DNA of 64,000 nt from Lunularia cruciata (GCA_948567375.1 OX419761.1:52206501-52270500); one strand, 5' to 3'; numbered from the stretch's first letter, positions 1 to 12,349 are shown. Numbers and translations are program-made. Notes: generated by a model from the sequence alone, not told the origin.

Positions 1-287
1 TTGCACCCCAAGTAGGTAGCTTCTAGAAGCTTCCAATTAGCTTAGTTTGCATGTCAAGTAAGCAACTTCTAGAAGGAAACTTCATGAGAAGCTTCTCAAT
101 TAACTTGGCTTGCACTCCAAGAAAGTGGGATAAGGAAGCTTCTTAAGAAGCTTCTCAAGAGCCTTATATTATCCATGTAAATACAAGAGCTGAAGCTCAT
201 GCTAGGCATTCAAATTTTTCCTACATTCAAGTGTCCTAATGTGAGTTTCCATTCTCCTATTTCTCTCCTCGGTCTTGATCTTTTACA
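1..287 (+). repeat. 5' LTR of the chromovirus, left end missing
   Basis: It aligns with 5100-5400 over its whole length, including the repeated AGCTTCT-type motifs, a TATA-like stretch near 175-185 and the ending CTTTTACA. The 3' copy is about 425 bp, so roughly 140 bp of this LTR lie before the window. Confidence 0.9.
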
Positions 288-288
288 T

Positions 289-300
289 TGGTATTAGAGT
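289..300 (+). other. Primer-binding site for initiator Met-tRNA
   Basis: TGGTATTAGAGT lies one base after the LTR end. It matches the plant initiator-methionine PBS TGGTATCAGAGC at 10 of 12 positions. Both differences are C to T changes, as expected in an old methylated copy. Confidence 0.8.
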
Positions 301-539
301 ATGAATAGGATGGATAGAATTTATGGACCACCAAATCCACTTCCACCAAACCATTGGGATTTTTGTGTCCAAGTACTACCCAAGAATCATTTCACATAAT
401 TCATCACCTCACACTTTGGACAACATTTTCTACATATGATCACCATATCTAAGGAACCCCTAGTGCTTCCGGTTGTAACTTGTGGAGAATGGTGAACGTG
501 TTGCTTGTATGTGTTAGTAAATTAGATAGATTAGGAGTG

Positions 540-1433
540 GCGTGATAGAGTAGCAACTATGGAGGCAATGCCCAATGTTATCATTGCTATGCAACAACAA
601 ATCAAGCAACTTACTTGATTGTTGGATGAACAAGATCTTTGATGGCAAGAGCACTTAGAGAGAGTACCAGTTCAAGAAGGAGAAGACAATTTGATTCCCT
701 AAACCCAAGGTATTTGAAGGCAAGAATCTCTCGAGTGTAGTGGAGAATTTTGTGTTTGACTGTAAACGTTATTTTGAAGTTACCAATCTGCAAGACGAGT
801 GAAAATAGATTGTCTTGGCTTCTAGCCACTTGGATGGAGTAGCAAAGCTATGGTGGAGATTCCAAGTAGAGTGAGCTGAACAACAAATTGTTGCACTAAT
901 CTTGACATGGGCAGAATTCAAGAGTGCAATAATTAGTTGGTTCCAAGCTCTAAATGCAACATGAGCTGCACAAGATAGTTTGGCAAGAGTTGAAACAAAT
1001 TGGCTCTATAAGAAGTTACATCATGCAATTCCAGAACACCATCATGCAAATTCCAGATATACTAGAAGGTGAAGCTCTGGATTGATTTATGAGGGTCTTG
1101 ACGTCCAAAACCAAATTAGAGGTAACCATGCAAGAGCCACAACACTTGGAGGAAGCCATGTGGTTGGCCAAACGTTTTGATTCCTTGGTTGCAACAACTT
1201 GGTCTCAACCTTGACCTCCACAAAACCTACCGATATACTACACACAAGTGGAGGAGCCAACACTAATCAAGATTGATGCCATTCAATGGAGACCACTTGG
1301 CACTATAGATAGAGAGAAACTACAACAAAATGGTGGTTGTTTTTCTTATCACCAATTGGGATATCATATTGCTAAATGTCCACTCAAGAATGAGCGACCT
1401 CGACAAGTTGCCCAGATGGAGTTTGTGGAGTAG
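540..1433 (+). pseudogene. gag of the chromovirus
   Basis: A broken gag frame. Around 830-1000 it reads as the retrotransposon gag core (LWWRFQVE, then TWAEFKSAIISWF), followed by a helical part and an MRVLTSKTKLEV stretch near 1090. Near 1340-1385 there is a zinc knuckle, CFSYHQLGYHIAKC, in which the second cysteine of CX2CX4HX4C has become tyrosine. Several stops and shifts interrupt it. The N-terminus between 300 and 540 is too decayed to place a start. In an intact element this protein forms the particle shell and binds RNA. Confidence 0.75.
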
Positions 1434-1438
1434 AACAA

Positions 1439-1860
1439 TTGAGAAAACAAGGAATCTCAATAAGAGAATTTGAGCCACCTATTGAGAGCTTGATTAATTC
1501 CAATGGGATTGAAGGCTCGACTTATGCAAGTTTGCTTCACTTGCAAGGTATGATATCTAATAGGGGTTGTAAGATTTTGGTTGACTTTGGAAGTTTAGAG
1601 AATTGCATGTCTATGCAAGTTGCAAAGGAATTGGATTTTCCTATCAAGCCAAGAATTAGAAGCAGATTGATGATGGCGGATGGAAGAAAGGGTTTTGCAT
1701 TCTCTACCGCATCCTATTACCTTCAAGATTGGGATGGAGTATTTGGAGTGTATGAGGTTTGTAGTGGCACCTCTACACTATGATCTCATTCTAGGACAAC
1801 CTTGGCTTGAATGTCATAAAGTTCAATTTGATTGTACCCAATGATAATTCAAGTACAACA
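1439..1860 (+). pseudogene. Aspartic protease of the chromovirus
   Basis: The frame contains ILVDFGSLEN, corresponding to the retropepsin active site (I)LVDSGST; the key D is kept and the S is now F. A shift near 1760 leads into LILGQPWLECH, the second conserved protease signature (ILGMPWL in relatives). Spacing between the two is normal for gypsy proteases. In a live element it would cut the polyprotein. Confidence 0.75.
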
Positions 1861-2028
1861 CCAAGGTAAGAATTTATGATTAGGTGTTTGGCACCTTTGA
1901 GTAAGACATCTAAAAAAAGTCAGTCCTAAGGTGGGAAGTTTACCAAGAAAGCAGCCATAGAGCAAGCTTCAAAGAAAGTTGAGTCTCTAGATGGGAAGTT
2001 TGTTAGTGAAGTAGCCATAGAGCAAGCT

Positions 2029-3470
2029 TTGGAAGAAGATAAGTCTATTTTTACGGTGTGGATCAAGCCAATTGCACAAGGACAATCTGAGGAGAGCCAA
2101 GAGCCTCATCAAGCAATGGTTGATCAGATAGTTCAGGAGTTTGTGGATGTGTTTCTGGATGATCTACCAAAGGGATTACACTCAAATCGTGGTATGCCGT
2201 TCAAGATTGAGTTATTGCCAAGGAGTACTCCAATGAGTAGACCAATCTATTGGCTCTCACCTAAGGAGTTGGAGGAGTTGCAAACAACACTTATGGAGTT
2301 GTTGGAGAAGGACTTTGTATGACATAGCACCTCTTCTTAGGGAACACCGGTACTATTTGTTCCAAAGAAGGATGGAGGACTTCATTTCTGCATTGATTAC
2401 CATGGGCTCAATAAGAAAATAGTGAAGAATGCATATCATTTACCTCGGATTGATGACTTGCTTGATCAATTAAGTGGAGCACAATACTTTTCCAAGTTGG
2501 ATCTTTGCAATTGCTATTGGCAGGATATACAAAAGACTGCCTTTCATACAAGGTATGGTCATTTTGAGTGTAGAGTTCTACCTTTCAGGCTCACTAATGC
2601 AACAGTCTTCATGGATAAGATGCGTTGGGTGTTGGATGGACTATTAAATCAGTACGTGGTGGTGTTCTTGGATGATATCTTAATCTATAGCAAGACAAAG
2701 GCAGAACACATGAATCATGTGCAAGAAGTCTTAAGACAACTAAGACAATGGAAATTTTACTATAAGAAATCAAAGTGTGCCTTTTGGCAAAAGGAAGTTA
2801 CCTTCTTGAGTCACAAGATCTCATTGAAGGGATCAAGATAGATGAGGAGAAAATCAAGGCCATTACTGATTGGCCTACTCCAAAGGATGTTGCATTTAAT
2901 GGATTGGCCAATTTTTACCTATGGTTCATCCATTATCATGCTCATGTGGCTATACCATTGATTGACCTCTTAGGGAAGAACTTGAGCTTCTTGTGGACTA
3001 CCAAGCACAAAGAAGCATTCCAAAAGTTGAAACATATGGTGTTCTCAAGGCCAATTCTTCAACCATATGATTCTCAACTACCCTATGTGGTTGATTTGGA
3101 TGCTTCTAACTTTGCAATTAGAGCCGTGTTGCAATAGGAATTCCTAGATGGACTACATCCCATTGCCTTCATATCTTGCCAACTAAATACGGCTGAAAGA
3201 AATTACTTTGCTTGAGATCAAGAACAACTTGCAATGATATATGCCACCAAGGTATGGAGGCATTATCTCTTGGGAAAACAAGTGATCATGTGAATTGATC
3301 ACAAACCATTGTTGCATATCTTACACTTGGAACACATGAAGAGTTGACATCATCAATGAGAGGAACAACTCCAATTTTTTGACATCAAACTTGAGTACAA
3401 ACCATGTCAATTCCATGTCATCCCTAATGCTCTATCATGACGATCTAATTGGAAGTCTCTTCTTCTCATC
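2029..3470 (+). pseudogene. Reverse transcriptase and RNase H of the chromovirus
   Basis: Starts with the RT fingers (PIYWLSPKELEEL near 2245). After stops at 2320-2340 come TPVLFVPKKDGG, the FSKLDL motif and the catalytic VVFLDDILIYS near 2660-2690, where the usual Y/F-x-DD is present as FLDD. The connection and RNase H follow: VDLDASNFAIRAVL carries the first catalytic D near 3090-3130, then IDHKPLLHIL near 3300. Stops include a probable CGA to TGA at 2320 and TGG to TAG at 2338. The order and spacing are standard for Ty3/gypsy. Confidence 0.9.
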
Positions 3471-3485
3471 ACAGCAACAATTACA

Positions 3486-4700
3486 ATGGTGTCAATTGAC
3501 TCCAAGGTCCAAAATGAGTTTTGGTCAGCTCTACAACGAGATACTTTCTTCCAAATAATACATGGTTGTCTCATAGCATGCGACAAGGAGTATAACACCT
3601 TCTCCTTCAAGGAGGGCCTTCTATTCCATGAGGATCAAAGTTATATTCCAGCCAAAGGTGATCTTCGACTTGTGCACCTTCAAGAAGCCCATGAATTACC
3701 AATAGTTAGTCACATGGGTATGGACCAGACCTTGGGTACACTTCAATGCTGATGGTGGTGACCCAACATGACACGAGATGTTTGAGAGTTTGTACAATCA
3801 TGTGAGAGCTGCCAATGTAACAAGACCAACAACAACAAGCCAAGTGGAACCACTCCTTATTCCATCTGCTTGATGGGAACACGTGAGCTTGGATCTCATC
3901 ACATCCTTGCCCAAGACAAAGCAAGGACACACAACAATCATGGTGTTTGTAGATAAGCTTGATAAGAAAATCTATTTGGCACCAACCTTTGATACCATGG
4001 ATGCTCTAACCTTAGCACAATCTACTTTGACAATATCTTCAAGCATATGGGATGCCACATGTGCTCACCTTTGACTGTGATCCTTGATTCACCGGGAAGT
4101 TTTGGCAAGTACTCTTCTAGATACTTGGCGCCAAGCTTGCTTTGTCCACGGCCTATCATCCTCAAACTAATGGACAAACCAAACGTGCAAATCGTACTTG
4201 GAGGATATGTTGCATGCTTTTGTCAATGTCCACCATACCAATTGGGATGCATGTCTTGAATCTCTAGAATTTGCCTATAATAATTCCAAATATACAAGCA
4301 TCGGATTTTCTTCTTTCTTTTTCAATTTTGGCCAAGGTCCATTTGTTCTAGATTCTCTTCTTGCTCCTCCCCCATCTCAGATCCCTCATACTTCAACCTT
4401 CTTGACCATCATATCCCTATCCTTCCAACAAGCCAAATATCACCTCCTTGTTGCTCATAATCATTGGAAACAATATGTGGACCACCATCATCGTGACCTC
4501 AACTTTGAAGTCAGTGATAAATTCATGCTATCCTCTAGTAACCTCCCTCTCCCGCTTGATATCCAAGTTTCTAAACTTGCCCCTAATTGGATACCCTTTG
4601 ATGTCACGCAAATTGTCTCTTCTATTGCTTATCACCTTGCCTTGCCTTGTCATATTTATCCATCCTATCTTTCATGTTTCAAAGTTGAAACACTTTATTC
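3486..4700 (+). pseudogene. Integrase of the chromovirus
   Basis: The zinc-binding N-terminus is recognisable (HELPIVSHMGMDQTLGTL around 3690-3750, then CESCQCNKT near 3805-3830). The catalytic core begins with LDLITSLPKTKQGH at 3889, carrying the first D. The region around 4080-4200 is frameshifted. FAYNNSKYTSIGFSSF near 4270-4320 matches the usual (F)AYNNS segment after the catalytic E. The tail to 4700 is the GPY/F-type linker. It is not functional. Confidence 0.85.
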
Positions 4701-4756
4701 TTAACCTATCTTCTTTCTCCTCTTGAGTCTAACCTCTCCCTCTTCTTTTCCCTATC

Positions 4757-4920
4757 AATGATCATGAGGAGTACAAAGTTGATCGTATCCTTGTGCATCG
4801 CCACATTCAATGAGGCCGTAGATAACATACAGAGTACAAGGTCTTTTGGAAAGGGTATCCCCTTCATGATACCACATAGAAACCTCTTTCTCATCTCCAG
4901 AATGCATGATTGGTCATCCA
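4757..4920 (+). pseudogene. Chromodomain of the chromovirus integrase
   Basis: In the third frame, EEYKVDRILVHRH is followed, after a short decayed stretch, by TEYKVFWKGYPLHDTT. This is the classical chromodomain pattern (E-Y-x-VE-x-IL ... YLVKWKGY ... TWEP). The expected W of TWEP is now a stop. In chromoviruses this domain binds methylated histone tails and steers insertion into heterochromatin. Confidence 0.8.
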
Positions 4921-4975
4921 AGAGTTTGAAGCTTCACTGGCAACAAGGGCGTCACCAACTAGCAATGGAGGAATA

Positions 4976-5400
4976 TGTAACAATATGGAGTTTAATGACA
5001 AAGTTAGTAGGGTTAACTAAGTAGCAAATAAGACAAATTAGCCTAGAATATTACAAAAGTATCTAGGAAGGTTCTTAAGAAGCTTCATGGCTAGCTTAGC
5101 TTGCATCCCAAGTAGGTAGCTTCTAGAGGAAGCTTCTAGAAACTTCTAACTAGCTTAGCTTGCATGCCAAGTAAGCAGTTTCTAGAAGGAAACCTCTTGA
5201 GAAGCTTCCCAATTAACTTGGCTTGCACTCCAAGAAAGCGGCTCAAGGAAGCTTCTTGAGAAGCTTCTCAAGAGCCTTGTATGATCCCTATAAATACAAG
5301 AGCCAAAGCTCATGCTAGGCATGCAAAGTTTTCCTACATTCAAGTGTCCCAATGTGAGTTTCCATTCTCTTGTTTCTCTCCTTGGTATCGGTCTTTTACA
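4976..5400 (+). repeat. 3' LTR of the chromovirus, 425 bp
   Basis: Begins TGTAACAATATGG after a weak purine stretch (GGAGGAA) and ends CTTTTACA. The right 300 bp align with 1-287. It contains many AAGCTTCT/AGAAGCTT words, so it can fold on itself. Confidence 0.85.
5289..5295 (+). promoter_or_regulatory. TATA box in the chromovirus 3' LTR
   Basis: TATAAAT lies about 105 bp before the LTR end. The 5' LTR copy has the mutated GTAAATA at the same place (near 176). The position fits an LTR promoter. Confidence 0.55.
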
Positions 5401-6155
5401 TTGGTGGTATCTCTTTGAGCGCATACAAGAGGAGTTGCTGAGGTCATAGATCCAAAGGGTGGAGATATTGGTGCAAGTTAGCAAAATATTCATGATGATA
5501 TCTTAGTGATGGATTATCTTTGCCAAGGAGAAAGACCATGTTCTTCAACAAGCCAAGTGGTTTATATTGGAAGGTAGACACCTTCTTTGTGTATGGAAGG
5601 ATGGTAGAGTGCAAGTAGTACTACTTCCATCTTAGAGACCACAATTGGTACCTCATGCTCATGAGAAGTTGAGATATTTTGGAGTTAAGCGTACATATAA
5701 CTTACTCTAGAGTCATTATTGGTGGCATGGAATGCAAATCAATCTATAGCAATTTGTTGCTAAATGTGTGGTTTGTAATTGAGTTAGAGCATCATTTAAT
5801 GTTCCTACACCACAATTACGTCTATTATCTATCATGGGCTTAAGTTACCGTTGGAGTTTGGACTTTGTTGGACCTTTACCGCTGACTTTGAGATATCATA
5901 GGTATGTTTTGGTAATGGTAAAGCACTTCTCTAAGTGGATTGAGTTGATGGTATTTCCTAACAAGTCTAGTGAAGGGACGGCTTACTTGTTCTTGGCTTG
6001 GATACTTAGTCATTTTGGTACACCAACTAAGATTTTGACTAATGAAGGTACATAGTTCTTAGGGGAGTTTCAAGTCTTGTGTAACAAGACCTTGATTGAT
6101 CATTGTTCTACCTCTTGAGATCACCCTAAGGCAGATGGCTTAGCAAAGACAATGG
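5401..6155 (+). pseudogene. Element A, left part: integrase of a DNMT-PHD gypsy copy
   Basis: Closely matches, in opposite orientation, the region around 60300-61050 of copy H: the RNase H-integrase tether, the zinc-binding N-terminus near 5650-5790 and the core (YRWSLDFVGPLPLT near 5850, carrying the first catalytic D). It ends at GGCTTAGCAAAGACAATGG where element B is inserted. The same frame resumes at 37551. Its left end was cut by the chromovirus at 5400. A short deletion lies near 5525. Confidence 0.85.
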
Positions 6156-6594
6156 TGTCATGACATTTGTAGCATCAAGGCTAATTCGCTTGGATGTTTG
6201 AGTGGTAGCATTGGTCGTAGTATAGCTACTCATGGACTACTTGTTGGTGGTTTGATTTCATGTTAGGACTATTAATCAATTGATGAGACCCACCATCACT
6301 TGCACCATTTGCACCATCAGATGTGCCGTCAATAGTGCCATTAGGGTTAGGAACCTAAGTCAAGCAGAGAGGTATACCTTTGAAGTGCAATTCCAAAGAA
6401 CTCACTTCTTTGATGTTGAGCTTCCAAGTTACTAGCTATGGTAGATAGAGATTGACGAATGTCACCTAGTATCTCTTAGTTAGAGTGGATGTGGCTTGAT
6501 TGGAATCAATGCCTGATTGTTGCCAAAATGTTGAGTGAAGGATCTAGGACAAATCTGTCTGAGTGTGATTCAAGTGGAAGAAGAATTGATTACA
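6156..6594 (+). repeat. 5' LTR of element B, about 439 bp
   Basis: Aligns with the reverse complement of 35168-35612 (5' LTR of C) and with 37010-37444. It ends GAATTGATTACA and is followed directly by leader sequence, without the ~106-bp block X that follows the same repeat at the 3' end. No TGG-type primer-binding site follows. Confidence 0.75.
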
Positions 6595-7080
6595 TCAAAC
6601 AAGTGAAAGTCAAGAGGAAATTAGATGCATGAACGGAGTGTGTTGGTGGTATCTCCAAGCTTGGTTGATCATTGGTACTTTGATTATGGTTTATATTTCC
6701 TTGAGAGTGATTGTGTGCAAAAGCTCTGTATGATCTTATGTAGATTTGGCAATAAGGCATAGGGTGTGCAAAAGCATTGGCCAAATTTTTGAGAATAGAG
6801 TCAATTTGAGATAATGGGTGTTCAATTTGAGCCCAAGAGATGAAATCAAGTCAATCTAATGCAAATTGAGTTTGAAATGCAAAATTGAAGATTGAATTGG
6901 TAACCCATCTTGTTGAATTAGGGATTTGGAGATCCCCATCATCCCAATTTGGCTTAAGTTTAAGATTGTGGGTTATGAGAGGTTATGAAGGCCTGGAAGG
7001 GCCAATAAGCAAGAGGCTAACTAGTTTAGATGAGTTTTTGTCATTGTTTGGCAAAATATGCTCACTTTTCTAGATTGTGT

Positions 7081-7143
7081 GGAATAGGGTTTGAACCCTC
7101 GATCTTTGGTTCCTAGACTAGTGCCCTAGCCAATTTTTCCACC
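7081..7143 (-). other. tRNA-like sequence antisense in the leader of B
   Basis: The leader 6595-7560 has no gene. Inside it, on the - strand, is a tRNA-like stretch: a D-arm-like ATTGGCTAGGGC, an anticodon-arm-like region CTAGTCTAGGAACC and an intact B-box-like GGGTTCAAACCC. Copies C and I have it at the same place and in the same antisense orientation. The stems are imperfect, so I do not call a tRNA gene or an anticodon. Confidence 0.5.
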
Positions 7144-7559
7144 TTCTCTTGTTGACCTAATGATTGTTCCATTCATATTTATCTGCATATAACTTTGGCT
7201 ATGAGAGACAATTTGATCTCATTCTTGGTTATCTTGGTAGCTTATGAAGTAGGTGGATACTCCTATTATGTCAAATGCCAAATGGTTGCAAATTTAATCT
7301 GGTGTTGATTTATGAGATGGAAGCTTTTTTTAGATTACTTGTGATTAGACCCCCCTCCATTCTTTACTTCTTGTTTGTGCACCATGTTTATATGAGGTGC
7401 CTTAACTTTAGAGCATTGTTTCTTTGGTGTCTCTTGATAGTGATGTTGGAGTGATGACCAATCAGACTACTTGTAATTCTCTCTAGTGAGGCAAAAAGTG
7501 ATGATCTATAGACCATTAGAGTACATGTTATAATGGGAGGTTACATGTTGCCTTTTCTC

Positions 7560-9012
7560 CTAGTGTAGTTCTTACAATTTAGAGCTACATTAGTGGATGG
7601 TGTTCAGTTGGTATTGGCACTTGGTGGTGATCCTTGGTGGGGTACTTGTGGTGGTTATGGTTGCGGTTTGAATTACATTGTCATGAAGGAGTTCTTTGGG
7701 GGGATTCTAGAGAAGACATCACAATAGTACACAATGGGTTTACTTGGAGTGGCACTCGATATCAACTTGTATCTTAGGTCCCACCCAATAAGGGAGGAAA
7801 TTGACTTTGAGTTGGAGCTTGATACATGAGTTGATTTAGTTGAAAGTGCATAATGGTATGTCTGCAACATTGTTGTGGGATAAAAATAAGATATATGGGG
7901 CCTCAAAAGGCTCCACGTGCTACTCTAGTATAGTGGCTATCATTGAGCTGGATGACTTCATCCAAGAGTTTGATAGTTGGTGTGATTTGCAACAAATGAG
8001 GAAACCAACTTTAGTCACACCCTTCATGGCATGGAAGATCTTGTTTCAACACTTGGAGGGTATGCCAATGGATGTCTATCATGAGTTCAAGAGAGCTCAC
8101 TTGGAAAAGATCAAGCTATAAAGACAATATTGGTCTTTGAACTACATCTCCATCACTTTAGACTCGGTTGTTATGGCAGATTGGTAGTACCCTCAAGGTG
8201 GTGCTACTACAAGTGGAGGTACACTATAGGAAGTGTTGTAGTATTGGAGTTTAACCCCATGGTGGAGTTCCTCCAATGCTTGAGACAAAACTACTAGGGA
8301 GTGCGGATTGACAAGCTGAGGAGCTTATAAAAGTTCTAATGGAAGGATAGAGAGAGCCTACATGAGACATACACTCATATGAGATGGTTGATCAGTTTCA
8401 CTCAAGGAGTTATTTAGGCCCAAGTAGTCTAGTTTTGGTATGGGATCCTAGATTAGGGAGTTGCAATGTAGAGTATGTGATGCTATATTGTTACGTGCTA
8501 CTTCACCTACTTGGCAATAGTCTTTAATTTGGCTGAGTATATTGAGCTCAACATGTTGGAGGAAAGAGTGATGACATTTGGATTTGATGATGAGATCTCA
8601 TCCATAGTTGTTACTTCTTCTAGAGTGCACCAAAGTGCACCATGCCATGTTGGCTTCCAAGGACAAAGTGTACAACCTAGATCATATGGAGCCTTCATTT
8701 TTAGGTCAACAGTAAACAATGAGTGGAGGTATTTGCTTGTTGGACTTGTGGTGGACCTCACCATAAGAGAGAGTGCACTTAGGGAAATGGATATGATACC
8801 TCAAGTGCATCACAACTAGTATAGAGATAATATGATCATTGCCATAGATTTGGTCACACTAGTCACCAATGCTTTAACCTTCACCCAAAGTTAGTTATGG
8901 AGTGGTAGGGCTACTATGGTAGGTGGTAGAGGAGCTCCAAGTCATGGAAGATGAGGTGGTAGAGGATCCACACTTAGCAAGGGTGCAATACTTGCCCTTG
9001 CTTTTGATATAG
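7560..9012 (+). pseudogene. gag of element B, first part
   Basis: Collinear with gag of C (31707-33920). It has IYGASKGS near 7892, then FIQEFDSWCDLQQM near 7955-7998, the helical RQNYQGVRIDKLRSL-like segment near 8285-8330, an amber codon before FWYGI near 8430, and the second zinc knuckle near 8825-8880 (HCHRFGHTSHQC; the first cysteine is now Y). Stops and shifts are frequent. It breaks at TTTTGATATAG where F3 is inserted and resumes at 10868. Confidence 0.8.
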
Positions 9013-10867
9013 TGTGGTACCTACATTTTTCATTTTGGACGAGTTTTGAAGAAGAAGTGCCTTGCTGAAACCAAATTGAAACCAAATGGAGAAGAAATGA
9101 GATGAAATATGTGTTTTGATCAGGCCTAAGGAAGTCAACTTTGTGTTAAAGGCAGAAGGACTCAGATTGGATCAGACCCAAAGAAGCTTACTTTGAGTCA
9201 GAGGAAGAGGAAGAAGGAAGTCAGATGTTGCAGGAGGGTTTCTTCATATCGGAATGGAGGTTACAGGTCAAGATTACTGTAGGTACTATATCTTGTTGGA
9301 AGCGTCTCGTTTAGGGCTTTCCACTGCCACTAAAATCATAGAGTTTGGAATTATGTAGTAGAAGTTACAAGTATTTGAAGTTTCTGTTGTAGATGTACAA
9401 AGTAGTTGAAGTGTCTTTGGGTTGATGTCTTTGGCTTTGTACGACATCGGACTTATATGACTTTGATTTTACACAACTTTGGGTCTAAGGACTTTGCCTC
9501 AAGACAAATATGATTCAACCTGAGGTAGTCAGACATCGGATATGAGAGTCTTTGGGTCAAATATCTGAAGCGTCTGAAATAGTTAGGATAGAGAAAGAAG
9601 AGATAGTAAGGATACCTATGACTTTAATTTCAGTTATGATTGAAGATGGAATAGAAATCGATGGAGAAATAGTAGTAGTGAAGGAACCCAAAGTGCAAGA
9701 TCAGACAATAAGTGTCTTTGGGTCAGTTACATGAGCAATTAGGGGAAAGTGGGTTACAAATTGAAGGCGTAGATAGTGTACCCATGCCTTCTGTTACAAT
9801 TCTTGACAAAGATATAATAGAATTTGCAAAGGAATTGATAGTAGTGAAACCCAAAGTAGCAAAAGTAGGAGTGTAGGTGTCTTTGCAGTTGACATTGGAG
9901 ATATTAAAGAGGAGTGGGTCAGAGGACAAGGAAGTAGAAAGATTAGATATGTCTTTGATTGTAGATCAAGAAGAAGAATTAATAGAATTAGTAGAAGATT
10001 TAGTAATTGTGAAACCCAAGGATAGAGTAGTATGTGAAGTTAATTCAAGATTGGAAGCCAAAGTCAAAGTAGATATTGGATTAGAGTAGTAACAGATTTG
10101 AGATTTGAAGAGGTAGATATGAAGAAGTGCATTGTCATTTTGGATTTGCAGGTTGTTAAAGTTGTTGTAGAACGGTATAGTTGTTAGTAAATATCAAATG
10201 CTTCACTATTTAAAGGTGGCATTTGCAGTATGTTGTTAGTCAGTGCTCATAATTTCTAAGAATAGATAAAGCAAAGTGTTGTGAAGCAATGCTCGTTGTT
10301 TGAGCTTAATTCTGAGTATCAACATTGTATCTATGTTTGTGAGTGTGTGGAGAATTTCAAAGTGCAAATCAGTGTGTTTGTTGGATGTTGGATTCCATAA
10401 CCTTGATCTTCATTCTATGTGTTTGATCTTGAGTGAAGTGCAATTGGAGTAATGCCTTGACAAATCTAGGAGGAATTGTAGTGTTGGTAGTATTCTACAT
10501 TTATGAGTGCATTGCAATGTTGATGTGAAGCAATTTTGATTGAGGAAGTTGTGCCTTCAGTGGAGAGGTGGAACACAATTTTGAGGTGAAGTCGTTTTGT
10601 AGTGAAGTGCCACTTTTGGGAGAGATTGAATCATCACAATCAAGATTTTTTGGAAATATTTGATGGAGTTGTGATTATGGGTGATAAATTGTTGTGATAA
10701 GACTACAAATCAGTGTGTAGTTGCTACTTGAGAGATTAAAGAAAAAATCAAGAAGGACTACATTGTGACATTTGACTTTGTATTTAGACAATTCTGAATT
10801 GTATCTCTACGGGAACAAACTTTACTTACCTGATTACCACAAAAGTGATATTTGCCGGTTTGTCACA
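9013..10867 (+). mobile_element. F3: LTR-less mobile unit, internally deleted
   Basis: Begins TGTGGTACCTACA and ends TTGTCACA, inserted in gag of B. It is flanked by TATA (TATAG left, TATAA right), and B continues exactly across it. It shares both ends with F1 and F2 but is 1.86 kb against about 3.75 kb, having lost most of the coding region. No LTRs are visible at the ends. It was probably moved by enzymes of another element. Confidence 0.75.
9552..10089 (+). pseudogene. C-terminal remnant of the F-unit protein (F3)
   Basis: An acidic, Lys/Glu-rich tail related to 23076-23336 (F2) and 14165-14400 (F1): VSLQLTLEILKRSGSEDKEV, then a VVKPK/IVKPKDRVVCEV-like part and a closing VDIGLE. The tail motif is internally repeated once in F3 (9552-9720 and 9780-10089). 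I recognise no known domain. Confidence 0.5.
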
Positions 10868-11560
10868 TATAACCATGGTTACTCAAATTGAGCATTTGGA
10901 GCAAAGATTGGCTAGCATGGCCATAGCTCAAAGGAGATTAGATTTGGGTGTTGAGGCTTCCACCTCTTATGTTAATGATAGAGACATCTTGGACTTTATG
11001 TGCAGAGTAGTACAAGTTGATGTATTTTTTGTAATGATTAGGAATGTAGTATATGCTCTAGAGCCTAAAGGAGCATCAATGGAGTTGGACCCACAAAGAA
11101 GAGAGGATGGTAGACAAGTCAAACTTCCCTAGTCTTTCACACTCTTTAAGGTACTATAGGCAACATCCATGGCTCCTAGATGTCCTAGTGCATGTGTGGT
11201 AGGTGGCAATGGAGTGCATGATAAACTAGTTGTTAATCAACCACTTGCTACTACATAGATTGAGTCTAGCCCGATGTTAGGGGTAGCTCAATTGATTATG
11301 CGCTTCCCGTGTTCTTAGCCAGTGATATGTTTACATTGGGAATTCATCCAACTCCAATGTCCCAATTGGCTGCCATATGTTATGAAAGTAGGCATGATGT
11401 GGTTCCTACTTCTAGAGTAGAGGTGGTTGAAAGTGGAGCTGACTTGGTTGAGGAGCATGGGATCCACTCAATGATCAATAGTTTATGGTAAGTAGTAATA
11501 GCTAGATTGAAGGAGTTACCAACTAGACCTACCTTTGAGTGAGCTTGGTTCACACCTAGA
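10868..11560 (+). pseudogene. gag of element B, C-terminal part
   Basis: Resumes after F3 with MVTQIEHLEQRLASMAIAQ, matching the heptad-rich segment of C gag near 32380-32420. It continues through SMELDPQRRED and FLASDMFTLGI to the end of the gag-protease linker. Shifts lie near 11130 and 11290. Confidence 0.75.
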
Positions 11561-12340
11561 GTTGTTCTATTGGATAACAAGAGGGAGATTTTCCATTTGG
11601 TAGGACCTTCAAGTAAGGTCTATATATCATAAAGGGTCTTTTTAGACTCTAGTGCATAACTCTTTATGTTGGAGAAGGTTGCACTTGTTGGTCTAGAGCT
11701 ACAAGACCGATATGGAAAGGTGTCCATTTCAAATCCAAACATCTCTAGGCGGTGGTTCTACATAGTACATCACATATGGAGAGCTTATTGTTTAGATTCA
11801 ACCTAATCATTCAATTGATAGCTCTATAGTGAGAGCTCAAGCCATTGCGGCAATAGCAATATGATATGCTAGTTGGTGGAGCAATCTTATATCCTATGGG
11901 TTTTAATACTGACTATTGGGAGGAGATAGCCTCCTATAGACCAGGTCAGCAATAAGGTGAGGGATGAGTATGTCACCTACCATAACACTTAGTAGTGGTA
12001 GTCTTAGTTCACTATAGTCAATGACCATGGCATCAGTTTCAACTCTCAATGGTTCCATTACTTGGCGTGGTGACTTATTGGAGTGGAACAACTATGCAAA
12101 GGATACTCCATTACCACTCAAATTGAGATCACGCAGATTTGGAGTACAAGTGGGATCATTCTATCCACCTTGAATGTTCCATTGTGGAGTTCTAAGGATG
12201 CATTATAGCAATATGAAAATCAATTGGTGCAATAGCCTTGGAGTAGAGCCTTTGTACCACCAAGAGATTAGTGTGAAGATGAGCTTCTAGAGTCTATCAC
12301 GTTATCTCCTTTGGATACCATACTCATTGCTTAGTAGTAT
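11560..12340 (+). pseudogene. Aspartic protease region of element B
   Basis: RVFLDSSA near 11632-11655 is the retropepsin active-site strand (D-S-S/G). About 230 bp on, the frame with (V)GGAILYPMGF near 11875-11905 corresponds to the conserved protease C-terminal block also seen in C (31330-31400) and I. It lies just before the methyltransferase start, as in C. Confidence 0.65.
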
Positions 12341-12349
12341 TCAATAGAG

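Larger units (their letters stand above)
1..5400 (+). mobile_element. Ty3/gypsy chromovirus, nearly full length, degenerate
   Basis: An LTR retrotransposon on the + strand with, in order, 5' LTR, primer-binding site, gag, protease, reverse transcriptase, RNase H, integrase, chromodomain and 3' LTR. The left LTR is cut by the window edge. Every frame carries stops and shifts, so it is a fossil. Its 3' LTR ends in ACA at 5400. The next base continues the integrase-tether region of another element (A), so this element was inserted into A. The protein order and the chromodomain place it among chromoviruses. The other half of the target duplication lies outside the window. Confidence 0.9.

Noticed and set aside
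4976-5400. AAGCTTCT/AGAAGCTT clusters as a CRISPR-like or satellite array
   Set aside because: The spacing is irregular and the words sit within an LTR present at both ends of the chromovirus.
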